From Hymenobacter sp. BT188 (GTDB lineage: Bacteria > Bacteroidota > Bacteroidia > Cytophagales > Hymenobacteraceae): a stretch of 64,000 nucleotides of DNA. Made by a program: the position numbers and the translations under genes. Under the pieces are notes generated by a model, which did no database searches, was not told the DNA's origin, and was given only the letters and a program-made list of their open reading frames with translations. This document shows, piece by piece, positions 26,432-36,048 of the stretch (position 1 is the first letter of the stretch; every line of letters starts with the position of its first letter). The DNA is taken from the NCBI RefSeq assembly GCF_014333585.1, contig NZ_JACSCW010000009.1, positions 1 through 64,000 on the forward strand. The letters run 5' to 3'.

Positions 26432-26731
26432 CTAATTAAGACTGAGCCGGGGGAAGCGCGATTTAGCAGAATCAAAAATAAAAAGTTCGTCGATTTCTAC
26501 CTCCGTTATAAATGAGTAAAGCGGAAACAGTTCGACTACGGCCTGTACTGCTGCTGCATCGTCCGCGTTTATGGTAATCCAGCCACGCGTACGATCGGCG
26601 CTGATGGCATAGGTTTCAATCACGTGGTCCTCAATGAGCTGCTGAATAAGCGCCCAGTGTGATGGAATGAGCGCCATAAACTCTTGGGTAAACAACGCGG
26701 GTAGCCGCAAGCTAACTACGAATCTGGGCAT
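26432..26731 (-). CDS. Small YciI/muconolactone-isomerase-like protein
   Basis: A 99-residue protein from ATG 26731 (MPRFVVSLRLPALFTQEFMA); the longer frame to 26965 runs into the divergent glycosyltransferase gene. The size and pattern, with two beta-alpha-beta units (HWALIQQLIEDHVIETYAIS, AVQAVVELFPLYSFITEVE), fit the dimeric alpha+beta barrel of muconolactone isomerase or YciI-type proteins. No catalytic residues can be assigned. The function is unknown. Confidence 0.62.
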   Translation of the reverse strand: MPRFVVSLRLPALFTQEFMALIPSHWALIQQLIEDHVIETYAISADRTRGWITINADDAAAVQAVVELFPLYSFITEVEIDELFIFDSAKSRFPRLSLN

Positions 26732-26854
26732 AAAGGTAGGAGTGCGGAAAAGAAGCAACGGGGTTATGGCTGCTGAACGCCAGCCGCTGGCGGAAAGTTG
26801 ATCTTTTACGCTATTGCCAGCAACTTTTTGAGGCAAAAGGCAGAATAGAATGCC

Positions 26855-27613
26855 ATGCACTTTTCCGTTATTACTCCCAGCCACAACCGCCGCCAGTATC
26901 TGCCCGAAGCGGTGGCCAGCGTACGGGCCAGCATCAGCGCCCCGCTCGACTTTTCTTTCGAACATCTTATTTACGACAACGGCTCAACCGACGGCACCGG
27001 CGCATGGCTCCGTCAGGCCGCGGCCGAAACGCCAAACCTGCGTACCTGGAGCTATCCTGAGCCGCTAAAGGCAGGGGAGGCCCGCAACCGTATTATCCGC
27101 GAAACGCCCCCCGATGCCTGGCTGGTGCCCCTCGATGATGACGATATTCTGTTGCAACGCACGCTCTACCACTATGCCGACCTGGTGCAACGCTACCCCG
27201 ACGCACCCTGGTTTGTAGCCGATTTTCTGCGTATTGACCAGGATGGGCGCTACCTGCCCAATGAAGATTATTATGCCTGGCGCTTTGAGTCGCCACTAGA
27301 TATGCTGGGGGCCATTTTTCGGGCTGAGCATTTCATTCAGGGCAATGTGTGCTACAGCCGTAGTCTATTTGATCAGGTGGGAGGCTATGATGCGGAGCTG
27401 CCCATGGCCGAAGACCTGGACTTATATGTGCGCTTCCTGCTGGCCGGCCATTTGCCGGTGGTTTCGCCCCACATCAATCACCTGCACCGGTTTCATACCA
27501 GCAACGTGAGCATCGGGGTAGATGGGGAGAAGCATGGAGAAGATCTGCGGGCAATTTACGCTAAATATGCCCCCCAGTTGAAAGCCCTCGGGGTTGTTGA
27601 GCCAGGCCACTAA
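26855..27613 (+). CDS. Family 2 glycosyltransferase
   Basis: A 252-residue GT-A fold transferase. FSVITPSHNRRQYLPEAVAS opens the nucleotide-sugar domain, DNGSTDGTGAWL follows, VPLDDDDILL is the DxD metal-binding motif, and MAEDLDLYVRFLL holds the ED catalytic base region. There are no membrane segments, so it is a cytosolic or peripheral enzyme. Sugar donor and acceptor are unknown. No other polysaccharide genes are adjacent. Confidence 0.9.
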   Translation: MHFSVITPSHNRRQYLPEAVASVRASISAPLDFSFEHLIYDNGSTDGTGAWLRQAAAETPNLRTWSYPEPLKAGEARNRIIRETPPDAWLVPLDDDDILLQRTLYHYADLVQRYPDAPWFVADFLRIDQDGRYLPNEDYYAWRFESPLDMLGAIFRAEHFIQGNVCYSRSLFDQVGGYDAELPMAEDLDLYVRFLLAGHLPVVSPHINHLHRFHTSNVSIGVDGEKHGEDLRAIYAKYAPQLKALGVVEPGH

Positions 27614-27649
27614 CTTTGCTCGCTTAGGAGAGTGAATGATTGTATTTTG

Positions 27650-27657
27650 TACATTTG
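27650..27657 (+). promoter_or_regulatory. TACATTTG promoter box of the HD-domain gene
   Basis: TACATTTG matches TAnnTTTG and lies 13 bp before the TTG start at 27671. A second identical box (27666-27673) overlaps the start codon itself, so the first is the likelier promoter. The mRNA leader would be only a few bases long. Confidence 0.45.
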
Positions 27658-27670
27658 AATAATAATACAT

Positions 27671-28351
27671 TTGGATAATAGAGAAGTTGTTGCTCGTACG
27701 GTTGACTTCATTGAAGCCAAGTTTTTAAACGAGGGTTCCGGTCACGATTGGGCCCACATTAAGCGGATATGGCAAACAAGCCAAGCGCTGGCCACCCAGA
27801 CGCCAGGCGTCGATCCTTTTGTCACGGAGCTTGGTGCCTTACTCCACGACGTAGCCGATTGGAAGTTTCACGCCGGCGATGAGGAAGCCGGGCCTCGTGC
27901 GGCCCGGGAATGGCTTAACAGTCTGGGCGTGGAGGAAGCCGTTATTCAGCGCGTGGAGATGATTATTCGGGAAATCTCCTTTAAAGGAGTAGGGGTGCCT
28001 ACGCCTATGAGCACGCCGGAAGGGGAGATTGTGCAGGATGCTGACCGCCTTGATGCTATCGGCGCCATCGGAGTGGCGCGGGCTTTCGCTTACGGAGGCC
28101 ATAAAGGACGCCCGCTCCACGACCCAGCCGTTGCGCCCATTGCCCACGACTCGTTTGAGAGTTACAAGCAGAATACCGCGCCCACCATCAATCACTTCTA
28201 CGAGAAGCTGCTGCATCTGCAGGAGCGCTTGCACACGCCAGCCGCTCGGTCAGTTGCCAGGCAGCGGCATCAGTTTATGGAGGAGTTTCTCGCTCAGTTT
28301 CTGCGCGAATGGGAAGGGGAGGACATTAAGGCAAGCGCGCCGGTAGAGTGA
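27671..28351 (+). CDS. HD-domain phosphohydrolase (YedJ-like)
   Basis: A 226-residue HD-superfamily metal hydrolase. GSGHDWAHIKRIW supplies the first His pair, ALLHDVADWKF is the HD motif, and EIVQDADRLDAIGAIGVARA supplies the last Asp. This is the YedJ/YpgQ type, which hydrolyses nucleotides or related phosphates in vitro. The gene appears to start with TTG at 27671; no ATG or GTG fits better. It follows the glycosyltransferase by 57 bp with its own promoter boxes. Confidence 0.88.
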   Translation: MDNREVVARTVDFIEAKFLNEGSGHDWAHIKRIWQTSQALATQTPGVDPFVTELGALLHDVADWKFHAGDEEAGPRAAREWLNSLGVEEAVIQRVEMIIREISFKGVGVPTPMSTPEGEIVQDADRLDAIGAIGVARAFAYGGHKGRPLHDPAVAPIAHDSFESYKQNTAPTINHFYEKLLHLQERLHTPAARSVARQRHQFMEEFLAQFLREWEGEDIKASAPVE

Positions 28352-28424
28352 TAGTCTTATCTAGTGCAAGCTGAACCTTTAACTGAGTGCGCTATAACTC
28401 GCATCGGATGGCTACTTTTAGGGC

Positions 28425-28670
28425 ATGAATCTACGTTTTCTCTATGTTCGGTTTGTAGTGGCCATGTTTCTGTTGGTCGCCTTAGCCTCGTGTCGTACCT
28501 GCCCGATTATGTCGTGCCACACGCGCAAGCAGCATTTCCACGATGGTACTAAGTTTCGGGGTCAGCCTTTCTTTAAAAAGCAAAACCCGGCTATTGGCGA
28601 GAAAATCAAGGTCCACAACGAAGGCAACAGCAAGCGCCGCAAGGCCGACAAAAGCAAGCCGCTGAAATAG
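28425..28670 (+). CDS. Small basic lipoprotein
   Basis: An 81-residue protein with a signal peptide and lipobox (LLVALASC, Cys near residue 23), so the mature part is a lipid-anchored, strongly basic peptide of under 60 residues ending KRRKADKSKPLK. It is a common small orphan in Hymenobacter-like genomes and I know no function. A TACTTTTA sequence 5 bp before the ATG resembles the promoter box and would make the message nearly leaderless. Confidence 0.68.
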   Translation: MNLRFLYVRFVVAMFLLVALASCRTCPIMSCHTRKQHFHDGTKFRGQPFFKKQNPAIGEKIKVHNEGNSKRRKADKSKPLK

Positions 28671-28746
28671 GCTGCAATTAGGCAAAACGGCCCTTTTTTC
28701 GTAACTTGCGGGCTTCACAAAGTACTCATTCACTGGTGCCGAAATT

Positions 28747-28767
28747 GCCCCCCAGGGGGCTTTTTTT
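28747..28767 (+). terminator. Short G+C hairpin with T7 before gyrA
   Basis: GCCCCCC, A and GGGGGC are followed by seven Ts. The loop is very tight, so the stem is probably five pairs. It would end the lipoprotein transcript ahead of gyrA. The left arm is a copy of the dispersed motif with AATT before it. Confidence 0.6.
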
Positions 28768-28787
28768 CGGCTTACTTAGATTTCTCT

Positions 28788-31346
28788 ATGGCGGAAGGCG
28801 AAAAGATCATTCCGATTAACATTGAAGATGAGATGCGCGGGGCTTACATCGACTATTCGATGTCGGTTATTGTATCCCGTGCTCTGCCAGATGTGCGCGA
28901 CGGTTTGAAACCCGTGCATCGGCGCGTGCTTTATGGCATGAGCGAACTGGGCGTATCCTATAATAAATCCTACAAGAAAAGTGCTCGTATCGTGGGCGAA
29001 GTACTGGGTAAATACCACCCGCACGGCGACTCCTCAGTATATGATACCATGGTGCGCATGGCCCAGGAATGGAGCCTGCGCTATCCGCTGGTTGACGGGC
29101 AGGGTAACTTTGGTAGCATCGACGGCGACTCGCCGGCTGCCATGCGTTATACCGAGGCACGCCTCAAGCGTCTGGCTGATGAGCTTTTGGGTGATCTGGA
29201 CAAGGAAACGGTTGACTTTCAACCCAACTTCGACGACTCCCTGGAAGAGCCATCGGTAATGCCTGCCAAATTCCCGAACCTGCTGGTAAACGGCACCACG
29301 GGTATTGCGGTGGGTATGGCCACCAACATGGCACCTCACAACCTGACGGAAGTGGTCAGCGGCATCATTGCTTATCTCGACAACTCCGAGATTACCATCG
29401 CCGAGCTAATGGAGCACGTTACGGCTCCTGACTTTCCCACGGGGGGCACTATCTACGGTTACGAAGGGGTAAAGCAAGCATTCGAAACTGGCCGCGGCCG
29501 GGTGGTGATGCGGGCTAAGGCGCACTTCGAAACCCTGCCCAGTGGTAAAGAGCAGATCATCATCACCGAGATTCCCTATATGGTGAATAAGGCGTCGATG
29601 ATTGAAAAAACGGCTGCCCTGATCAACGAGAAGCGCATAGAAGGCATTTCGGACCTGCGCGATGAGTCAGACCGCGACGGTCTGCGCATCGTGTACGATC
29701 TGAAGCGCGATGCCATGCCCAATGTGGTACTCAATAACCTGTACCGCTATACCCAGCTGCAGAGCAGCTTCGGCGTCAACAACGTGTGCTTGGTAAAAGG
29801 CCGCCCGATGACGCTGAATCTGAAGGAACTGATTCACTACTTTGTTGAGCATCGTGCCGATGTAGTTGTACGTCGTACTCGCTATGAGTTGGCCGAAGCG
29901 CAGAAGCGTGCTCACATCCTGGAAGGTCTGCTCATTGCTCTGGACCATCTGGATGAAGTAATTGCGCTGATTCGCGGCTCCCGCGATGGCGAAGTGGCTC
30001 GTGCTCAGCTTATTGAGCGTTTCAAGCTCAGCGAAGTACAAGCCCGCGCTATCCTAGATATGCGTCTGCAACGCCTCACGGGCCTGGAGCGCGACAAAAT
30101 CGTGCAGGAGTACGATGAGCTGATGAAGCTCATCGATCATCTGAAAGCGGTATTGGCTTCGGATGAGTTGCAGCGGCAAATCATCAAAGACGAGCTGCTC
30201 GACATTCGGGAGCGCTACGGTGATAAACGGAGAACCATGATTGAGTACGCTGGTGGCGACTTCAGCATGGAGGACATGATTGCCGACGAGAGTATGGTAA
30301 TTACCATCTCCAACGAAGGCTACATCAAGCGCACCGCCCTCGACGAATACCGGGCTCAGGGTCGGGGAGGAGTTGGCTCCCGTGGTGCCTCATCGAAGCA
30401 AGACGACTTTACTTCCAATCTGTTCGTAGCTACCACCCACGAATATCTCTTGTTCTTCACCGAGCTGGGTCGTGTATTCTGGCTGAAGGTTTACGAAGTG
30501 CCTGAAGGAGGCAAGAACGCCAAAGGCCGCCCCATCCAGAACCTGATTGAGATTCCTCGCGAAGATTCGGTGCGTTCTGTATTGAACGTGCGCGGCCTGC
30601 GCGACCCGGACTATCTGGAAAATACCTTCCTCATGTTCTGTACCGAGCAAGGAACCGTGAAAAAGACTCCATTGGAAGCTTATTCACGTCCACGCACGGC
30701 GGGTATCAATGCCATCACTATTAATGAAGGTGACCGTTTGCTGGACGTGCAGCTCACTACGGGCAGCAGCGAAATCGTGGTTGCCTTGCGTTCGGGTCGG
30801 GCAGTACGTTTCCCCGAAGGCAAAGTGCGTTCGATGGGCCGTAACGCTGCCGGTGTGCGCGGTATCACATTGGCGAATGCTAATGACCGTGTCGTTGGTA
30901 TGGTGTGCGTATCAGATCCAAGTCAGGAGCTATTGGTTGTATCCGAGAATGGTTACGGCAAGCGCTCTGAGCTAGAAGAATATCGCATTACTAACCGTGG
31001 CGGTAAAGGTGTGCAGGCAATGAAGGTGACAGAAAAGACCGGTGCACTGGTAGCCATTAAGGATGTAAATGACACGGACGACTTGATGATCATCAACAAG
31101 TCGGGTATCATTATACGTCTGCGGGTGGCTGATCTGCGCATAATTGGTCGTGCCACGCAAGGCGTACGTCTACTTAAAATCAGCGCGGGCGATGAAATAT
31201 CATCTGTTGCTAAAGTAGCCGCTGAGGAAAAGGAGGAAGAAATTCTGAATGGAACTGGCGAAGATGGAGAGGGCCAACCCATTAATGTGGATACGCCAGC
31301 TGATTTAGCTACCTTAACTGATCCTGAGCAGCTTAGCGATAACTAG
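28788..31346 (+). CDS. gyrA: DNA gyrase subunit A
   Basis: An 852-residue type IIA topoisomerase subunit that breaks and rejoins DNA during negative supercoiling. The catalytic Tyr is Y121 in AAMRYTEARL. The quinolone-resistance region reads GDSSVYDTMVRMAQ, with Ser at the E. coli S83 position and Asp at the D87 position, the quinolone-sensitive state. The C-terminal beta-pinwheel follows QGRGGVG, which occupies the GyrA-box position but lacks the usual basic residues. The last 50 residues are acidic. Codon use is core-like. gyrB is not in the window. Confidence 0.98.
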   Translation: MAEGEKIIPINIEDEMRGAYIDYSMSVIVSRALPDVRDGLKPVHRRVLYGMSELGVSYNKSYKKSARIVGEVLGKYHPHGDSSVYDTMVRMAQEWSLRYPLVDGQGNFGSIDGDSPAAMRYTEARLKRLADELLGDLDKETVDFQPNFDDSLEEPSVMPAKFPNLLVNGTTGIAVGMATNMAPHNLTEVVSGIIAYLDNSEITIAELMEHVTAPDFPTGGTIYGYEGVKQAFETGRGRVVMRAKAHFETLPSGKEQIIITEIPYMVNKASMIEKTAALINEKRIEGISDLRDESDRDGLRIVYDLKRDAMPNVVLNNLYRYTQLQSSFGVNNVCLVKGRPMTLNLKELIHYFVEHRADVVVRRTRYELAEAQKRAHILEGLLIALDHLDEVIALIRGSRDGEVARAQLIERFKLSEVQARAILDMRLQRLTGLERDKIVQEYDELMKLIDHLKAVLASDELQRQIIKDELLDIRERYGDKRRTMIEYAGGDFSMEDMIADESMVITISNEGYIKRTALDEYRAQGRGGVGSRGASSKQDDFTSNLFVATTHEYLLFFTELGRVFWLKVYEVPEGGKNAKGRPIQNLIEIPREDSVRSVLNVRGLRDPDYLENTFLMFCTEQGTVKKTPLEAYSRPRTAGINAITINEGDRLLDVQLTTGSSEIVVALRSGRAVRFPEGKVRSMGRNAAGVRGITLANANDRVVGMVCVSDPSQELLVVSENGYGKRSELEEYRITNRGGKGVQAMKVTEKTGALVAIKDVNDTDDLMIINKSGIIIRLRVADLRIIGRATQGVRLLKISAGDEISSVAKVAAEEKEEEILNGTGEDGEGQPINVDTPADLATLTDPEQLSDN

Positions 31347-31524
31347 GCATACTCTTATGGCTGAAAATGGATAGTACTGATGGTTTTTCTGTCGTTACTG
31401 TCTTTTTTCAGCCATTTTTGTTTTTCAACCACCTTACTTACAACCCAAGGCTGAACCAAGCACATATTTTCCGCGTTTGGGCAGCAATTCCTTTCTTTCA
31501 CCCTAATTCTTGAGTATCATCTCT

Positions 31525-32667
31525 ATGAAGAAGATTCTTTTGACCCTGGTTGCTGCAGCCACTCTCCATACTGCATCAGCACAGAACTCGGCCGTTACCA
31601 ACGCAATTCTTTTCCAACGTCAGGGTACCCTTGATAAGGCTCGCACGGAAATCGACAAGGCCGTTCAAAATCCGAAGACCTCAACCAAGGCTAAAACCTG
31701 GTATACGCGCGGCGAGATCTATGACGGTATGGCTGCCAGCCCGATCTATGGTAAAGCTCTGGGTGCCGGTGAGGGTGCAAAAACTGCGTTTGAATCTTAC
31801 CAAAAGGCTATCGAGCTAGATGGTAAAGATGGAGAATTCGGTAAGCAGGCTGTCGCAAAAATGGACAACCTATACGGCCTGGCCCTTAATGCCGGCGTAG
31901 AAAGCTATAACGGCAAGAATTTCGATGAGGCAATTAAGTCGTACCAGATGGCCCAGCAGATCCGGCCTCAGGATACAACTGCTTACCTGTATGCAGCTTA
32001 TGCAGCGGAAGCCAAGCAGGATTTTGCGTCGGCGAAGGCTACTTATAGCAAGTTGCAGGCGATGAACTACAAGTCGCCCCAGATGTATGGCCGCTTGTTA
32101 CAGATTGCCCGTGAAGAGAAAAACGATGCTGAAGCCATGAAAGTCGTACAGCAGGCATTGCAGGCATATCCAACCAACAAGGCATTCATGCTGGAAGAGT
32201 TGAATATGTATCTGGCTGCTGGTCGTGGCAAAGAAGCATTGGACAAAATTGACCGTGCTATTGCTGCTGATCCAACCAACTCGAACTTGTACGCCGTAAA
32301 AGGCTCTATTCTTGATTCGAATAAGCAGCCTGAGCAAGCACTAGCTGCTTATCGCAAAGCAGTTGAGGTTAATCCCGATAACTTTGACGCTCAGTTCAAT
32401 ATGGGTGTATATAATTACAACAAAGCGGCTGAGAACTATACGAAAGCTAGCAAGATGGATATGGCTTCTTACCAGAAGTCTGGCAAGAAACTCGAAGCAG
32501 AAGGTAAAAAATACTTTGAACAAGCATTACCGCATTTTGAGAAGGCTTTGCAATTGCAGCCAGATGACCGGGCTACCATTTCGTCTTTGCAGAAAGTATA
32601 TGTTCGCTTAGGCCGTAACGCTGATGCAGAAAAAATGAATGCGAAGCTTGAGACACTCAAGAAATAA
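31525..32667 (+). CDS. Secreted TPR-repeat protein
   Basis: A 380-residue protein with a signal peptide (MKKILLTLVAAATLHTASAQ) from ATG 31525; the TTG at 31510 would add five residues. It has several tetratricopeptide repeats, such as GVESYNGKNFDEAIKSYQMA, NLYAVKGSILDSNKQPEQAL and NFDAQFNMGVYNYNKAAENY. It is probably a periplasmic scaffold for protein complexes. Related proteins follow gyrA in other Cytophagales, as I recall, which would suggest conserved synteny rather than functional linkage. A strong terminator follows. Confidence 0.9.
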   Translation: MKKILLTLVAAATLHTASAQNSAVTNAILFQRQGTLDKARTEIDKAVQNPKTSTKAKTWYTRGEIYDGMAASPIYGKALGAGEGAKTAFESYQKAIELDGKDGEFGKQAVAKMDNLYGLALNAGVESYNGKNFDEAIKSYQMAQQIRPQDTTAYLYAAYAAEAKQDFASAKATYSKLQAMNYKSPQMYGRLLQIAREEKNDAEAMKVVQQALQAYPTNKAFMLEELNMYLAAGRGKEALDKIDRAIAADPTNSNLYAVKGSILDSNKQPEQALAAYRKAVEVNPDNFDAQFNMGVYNYNKAAENYTKASKMDMASYQKSGKKLEAEGKKYFEQALPHFEKALQLQPDDRATISSLQKVYVRLGRNADAEKMNAKLETLKK

Positions 32668-32703
32668 AGCGCAACTGCCGCCAGCAATGGGGGAGTGAAA
32701 ATT

Positions 32704-32743
32704 AAGCAGCCCGAGTCCCAGATTGGTACTCGGGCTGCTTTTT
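32704..32743 (+). terminator. Intrinsic terminator of the TPR gene
   Basis: Thirteen-base-pair arms (32704-32716 and 32728-32740, AAGCAGCCCGAGT and its complement) enclose an 11-nt loop and lead into five Ts. Unlike the other terminators here it does not use the GCCCCCC motif. Confidence 0.9.
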
Positions 32744-33605
32744 GAAAACACTACTTAACATAATATAAATTATAAGACAAATGGTTTTGGTGAATTTGGT
32801 GATAGACAGCACGTCTAAATATGATCATTATTGCTCGGTTTGAGTAAATGCGCTATAGATATGATAAGGCTTATAAAATTTCCATTGAACAAAATTTAAA
32901 TTAATCGAAATAACAGAATTCGTATTCATTCGCTGGGCCACTTCTTGCTCATTTACTTCGGATTCCCCTACAGATTAGATGCATTAATAAGGAGTTGCTA
33001 TTGATTTATAGCGGAGCAGTTGCAGCTGGATGACTCGCTGAAGAATTTTAGCCGACAGAACTGCTACTCGAAGCAATAAGACACTCTAGCCAATCAAAAG
33101 CAGCTGGAGCTTCTTGTCTGGCGTGTGTCGTTGTAGAGCTCAGCTTAAGACGGTGTGGGCTTCGACCAAACCGAAAGCACCGGCAACTACTGAACTGATG
33201 CTCATTTAAGAAAGCCAGGATCAATAAAGCCATTCTTTCAATGGTCAGCCAGTTATTCTCTGGTAAACCTGCTCCTATTTATATCGTCTATTTAAACGCC
33301 TATAATAAGTAGCTAAGAATTGGGGTTGAAAATTGTATCTCACAGCAATCAAGTCGATTAGAGGGCCCCTACTGCGATTATAGCACCTATTAACCACACT
33401 CCCGCCGCGGCCCGGCCTTATGTTAGATTGGTATTTAAATACGGTTGTATTATTTGAAATGATAATTAATATATCGAATGACACTATAAAAGTATAAGAT
33501 AGTATAAAATGATATATTATGGTATTACCTTTTAATACTTTGTACTACTATTATATACTGATATTGATTATACTTGTGTTCACATACTATATACCATCTC
33601 TTTAT
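32744..33605. other. AT-rich non-coding stretch
   Basis: These 862 bp have no convincing gene. Short ORFs such as the minus-strand frame at 33048-33233 lack family features. Segment 32940-33240 has higher GC and codon-like texture and may be a decayed gene, but I could not identify it. Bases 33440-33605 are extremely AT-rich. No copy of the GCCCCCC motif occurs here. The stretch looks like an accessory insertion upstream of the unrecognised gene at 33606. Confidence 0.5.
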
Positions 33606-34637
33606 ATGCCTAAGACCATTGACTATCCACGCACTAGTTACCTAAGTGCCTGGGAAGTAGCTGAAGTAGTGGATGATACAGGAGGTAAGTGCGCAATTGA
33701 AACATGTGCACGCAAGCTCAATAGAAAGGTTAGTGGCTCTTTTAAAGCTATCATAGGTTCAGCTGTGAAGTTTGGCCTCATAACCAGTAAACGCGAGCTA
33801 CTGACTACTACAAACCTGTTTCGTCGGATAAAACATGCCTATGATAAGCAGGAAGAGAAGATATTCCATCGGGAGGCTTTTCTACATCCGCCGTTGTTTA
33901 CTCAGATCTGCCGTAAGTTTCGGAGTCGCGAGCTACCAGTGCATATGCTGGATGTAATGCTGATCAGGGAATTTGGTGTTGAAGAGATCAATGCTCAGAA
34001 TGTAGCGAAGGCCTTTGTGGAAGGCGCACGGATGGTTGGGGTGATGGATGAGCGTAATGTGGTAGCTGATATCGATCAGTTGGCTGCTCAACAACCTCCG
34101 CGACGCGAACTGGCTAGCACGGACATGCCGATGAACTTGTTCCGGGGGCCCGTTATGCCCGCTACTGAAACATCAGTTACTTCAGATACCATTGCCACAG
34201 CCAGAACCTCCGAAGCAGGCACAGCACAACCTAATGATGGTATTAACTCCATAGGTAGTCTTGTACCAAGGGTGCCTTCAAAGGATGCTGTATCTGCGCT
34301 GTTTGGACTGGATACTGAAGACTTAGAGGAAGAGTCGGAACAAATGCCCCCCAGAGCACCTGAGCACGCGCCGTCGGCCTTTATGACTGAGCCTCCAGTA
34401 TCTGGTTCTGCACCAATGAATATTCCGACAGCTAGTAATACGAACAGCGCCATTCCCAAGGTTGGCAATAGTGCAGTATCAACTCAGACTAAGGTTTCTA
34501 ATGCAGGTTCAGCACCTTCATTCTCTATCCACATCACCGGACCGGGCATGGATACGCAGTTCAATATTCAGGATCTGGATGATGTGGAGATCGTACGGAT
34601 ACTGTTGGAGAAGATCAGGAGGCAATTGGCTGGCTAA
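33606..34637 (+). CDS. Unrecognised protein with DUF5343-like N-terminus
   Basis: A 343-residue protein from ATG 33606 (MPKTIDYPRTSYLSAWEVAE); the longer frame adds a hydrophobic artefact from AT-rich DNA. Residues 1-150 read like a pair of winged-helix units (GSFKAIIGSAVKFGLI, FVEGARMVGVMDE), as in DUF5343-type proteins. Residues 165-300 are a disordered Thr/Ser/Pro-rich linker. The end is a compact conserved-looking module (SIHITGPGMDTQFNIQDLDD). It is low in GC and stands alone in an accessory stretch. A role in a phage defence or regulatory system is possible but unsupported. Confidence 0.62.
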   Translation: MPKTIDYPRTSYLSAWEVAEVVDDTGGKCAIETCARKLNRKVSGSFKAIIGSAVKFGLITSKRELLTTTNLFRRIKHAYDKQEEKIFHREAFLHPPLFTQICRKFRSRELPVHMLDVMLIREFGVEEINAQNVAKAFVEGARMVGVMDERNVVADIDQLAAQQPPRRELASTDMPMNLFRGPVMPATETSVTSDTIATARTSEAGTAQPNDGINSIGSLVPRVPSKDAVSALFGLDTEDLEEESEQMPPRAPEHAPSAFMTEPPVSGSAPMNIPTASNTNSAIPKVGNSAVSTQTKVSNAGSAPSFSIHITGPGMDTQFNIQDLDDVEIVRILLEKIRRQLAG

Positions 34638-34743
34638 TGTTGGCATCTCCTGCCCTATTTCAGTACTGTATATATAGGCAAAGTTTCGTTTATATATAAG
34701 TTATGTTAACCTATTATTGTCTCTTTTCATAGCTTCCCTAAAA

Positions 34744-34998
34744 ATGATTCCTTTGAATTCCCGCACACTACTCTCCTTCCTAAGCTTGGCTCTGCTGGTT
34801 GCTTGCGAGCCACAACAGACCACAACTTCTGACCCAGCGGATAGTACCCAGGCTATGCAGCAGGAGAATGATAGACTTAAGAGTCAGAATGACAGCCTTC
34901 AGAAGCTGTTGGAAAGTGAACGAATGACGCCACGCGCAGAAATGCCCCCCACTACCCTGCCGCCAGCAACCGACTCAGCGGCAACGACCAATCCTTAG
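34744..34998 (+). CDS. Small coiled-coil lipoprotein
   Basis: An 84-residue protein from ATG 34744 with a signal peptide and lipobox (LALLVAC). A short coiled coil (QQENDRLKSQNDSLQKLLES) and a Pro/Thr/Ala-rich tail follow. The architecture resembles small Lpp-like or spacer lipoproteins, but the sequence is not from a family I recognise. Its promoter was not identified. Confidence 0.62.
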   Translation: MIPLNSRTLLSFLSLALLVACEPQQTTTSDPADSTQAMQQENDRLKSQNDSLQKLLESERMTPRAEMPPTTLPPATDSAATTNP

Positions 34999-35033
34999 TT
35001 TTCTGTTATGTTCTCAACTGCTGCGCCCGAATG

Positions 35034-35957
35034 CTATCGTTTAAGCGTGCGCAGCAGTTGAGGCACGTTGTCTACCTCAATGGCATCGGGATGGGCAGCT
35101 ACTAAGCGTCGGATCGAGCCGGCGGAACGCCCCCCAAACAGTACGGCGTCGAAGCCCGCCGCCTGTACCTGTGCGACTTGCTCAGGCGTCGCCAAAGCTT
35201 TTGGTATCACGATGGCTTGCACCCCGATACCCTTAGCGGCCGCTATTCCAGCCATGAAATCTTCGTCTTTGGTAACTTCCAGGCCCAGCGGAACCTGTGG
35301 GAGTTCGTGCTTGAGTTGGCGCAGCGTGGGTTGATAAGTTGTCAGAATAAGCAGTCGGTCGGTGGGCACTTGATAGCGACGTATCAGAGACGCCAGGGCC
35401 CGAACCAGCGCGGGTGACCGAGTATACTCCCCTCCACACCCATCATGCTCGTGCAAATCGAGGTGCAGGTAGGGATACTGAGGATAGCGCGCCACGCGCG
35501 CGAACAGGGTTTCCAAGGTTATGATCCGCTCGTTGTGAAACAAATCATAGCCCCATCCACCCCTATATGGTAGCTTCACCAATGCCGCCGCGGGCTGCTG
35601 ACTTACGCAGCCACTGCCAGTAGTCATGGAATTGAGCGTCGGATCATGGTAGAGTATAGGAATACTATCCTGACTCAATTGCACATCAATCTCCACGCCG
35701 TCGGCACCCTGCGCCAGGGCCTTTTCCACACCCGCCAGGCTGCTGGGCGGCAAGGGATTAAAGGGATTCAGGGGGGTAAAAAAGCCGGAGCCAGCGTGCC
35801 CAATCACCTGAATATAACCAACGTGACGGTTGGTGAGGGGCCCCGGAACGGAAGCGTTAGATTCCCAAATCAAGCGGCCGGCACCCAGTATGCCAGCCAA
35901 AAGAAGTACGCCCCTTCCTATTCGGTGGGCTCGTTTTGTTAGACGCATAGTCCGCAA
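35034..35957 (-). CDS. Glycerophosphodiester phosphodiesterase family protein
   Basis: A 307-residue exported or membrane-anchored TIM-barrel enzyme (hydrophobic segment near residues 15-33; ATG at 35948 is an alternative start). GDPD motifs are present: VIGHAGSGFF, GADGVEIDVQLSQDSIPILYH with the metal-binding Glu and Asp and catalytic His, and YPYLHLDLHE. The first motif lacks the Arg of the usual HRG. It cleaves glycerophosphodiesters to glycerol-3-phosphate and an alcohol. It is a single gene, divergent from the epimerase at 36049. Confidence 0.86.
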   Translation of the reverse strand: MRTMRLTKRAHRIGRGVLLLAGILGAGRLIWESNASVPGPLTNRHVGYIQVIGHAGSGFFTPLNPFNPLPPSSLAGVEKALAQGADGVEIDVQLSQDSIPILYHDPTLNSMTTGSGCVSQQPAAALVKLPYRGGWGYDLFHNERIITLETLFARVARYPQYPYLHLDLHEHDGCGGEYTRSPALVRALASLIRRYQVPTDRLLILTTYQPTLRQLKHELPQVPLGLEVTKDEDFMAGIAAAKGIGVQAIVIPKALATPEQVAQVQAAGFDAVLFGGRSAGSIRRLVAAHPDAIEVDNVPQLLRTLKR

Positions 35958-36048
35958 GTTCGCAGTTTAAGCTGGCTTCCTACCTACTCTGAACTGCATA
36001 ATTCATTCTACCTTTAGCCCCACTTTACTGCTTATTACCTCTTTGTAT

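Noticed and set aside
29436..29452. GGGGGGC copy in gyrA as a member of the dispersed motif
   Set aside because: It lacks the A/T flank and encodes the conserved PTGG segment, so it is probably chance or protein-constrained.
33048..33233. 61-codon ORF in the AT-rich gap, considered as a transposase remnant
   Set aside because: No DDE or HTH motif or inverted repeats could be seen, so I left the region as non-coding.
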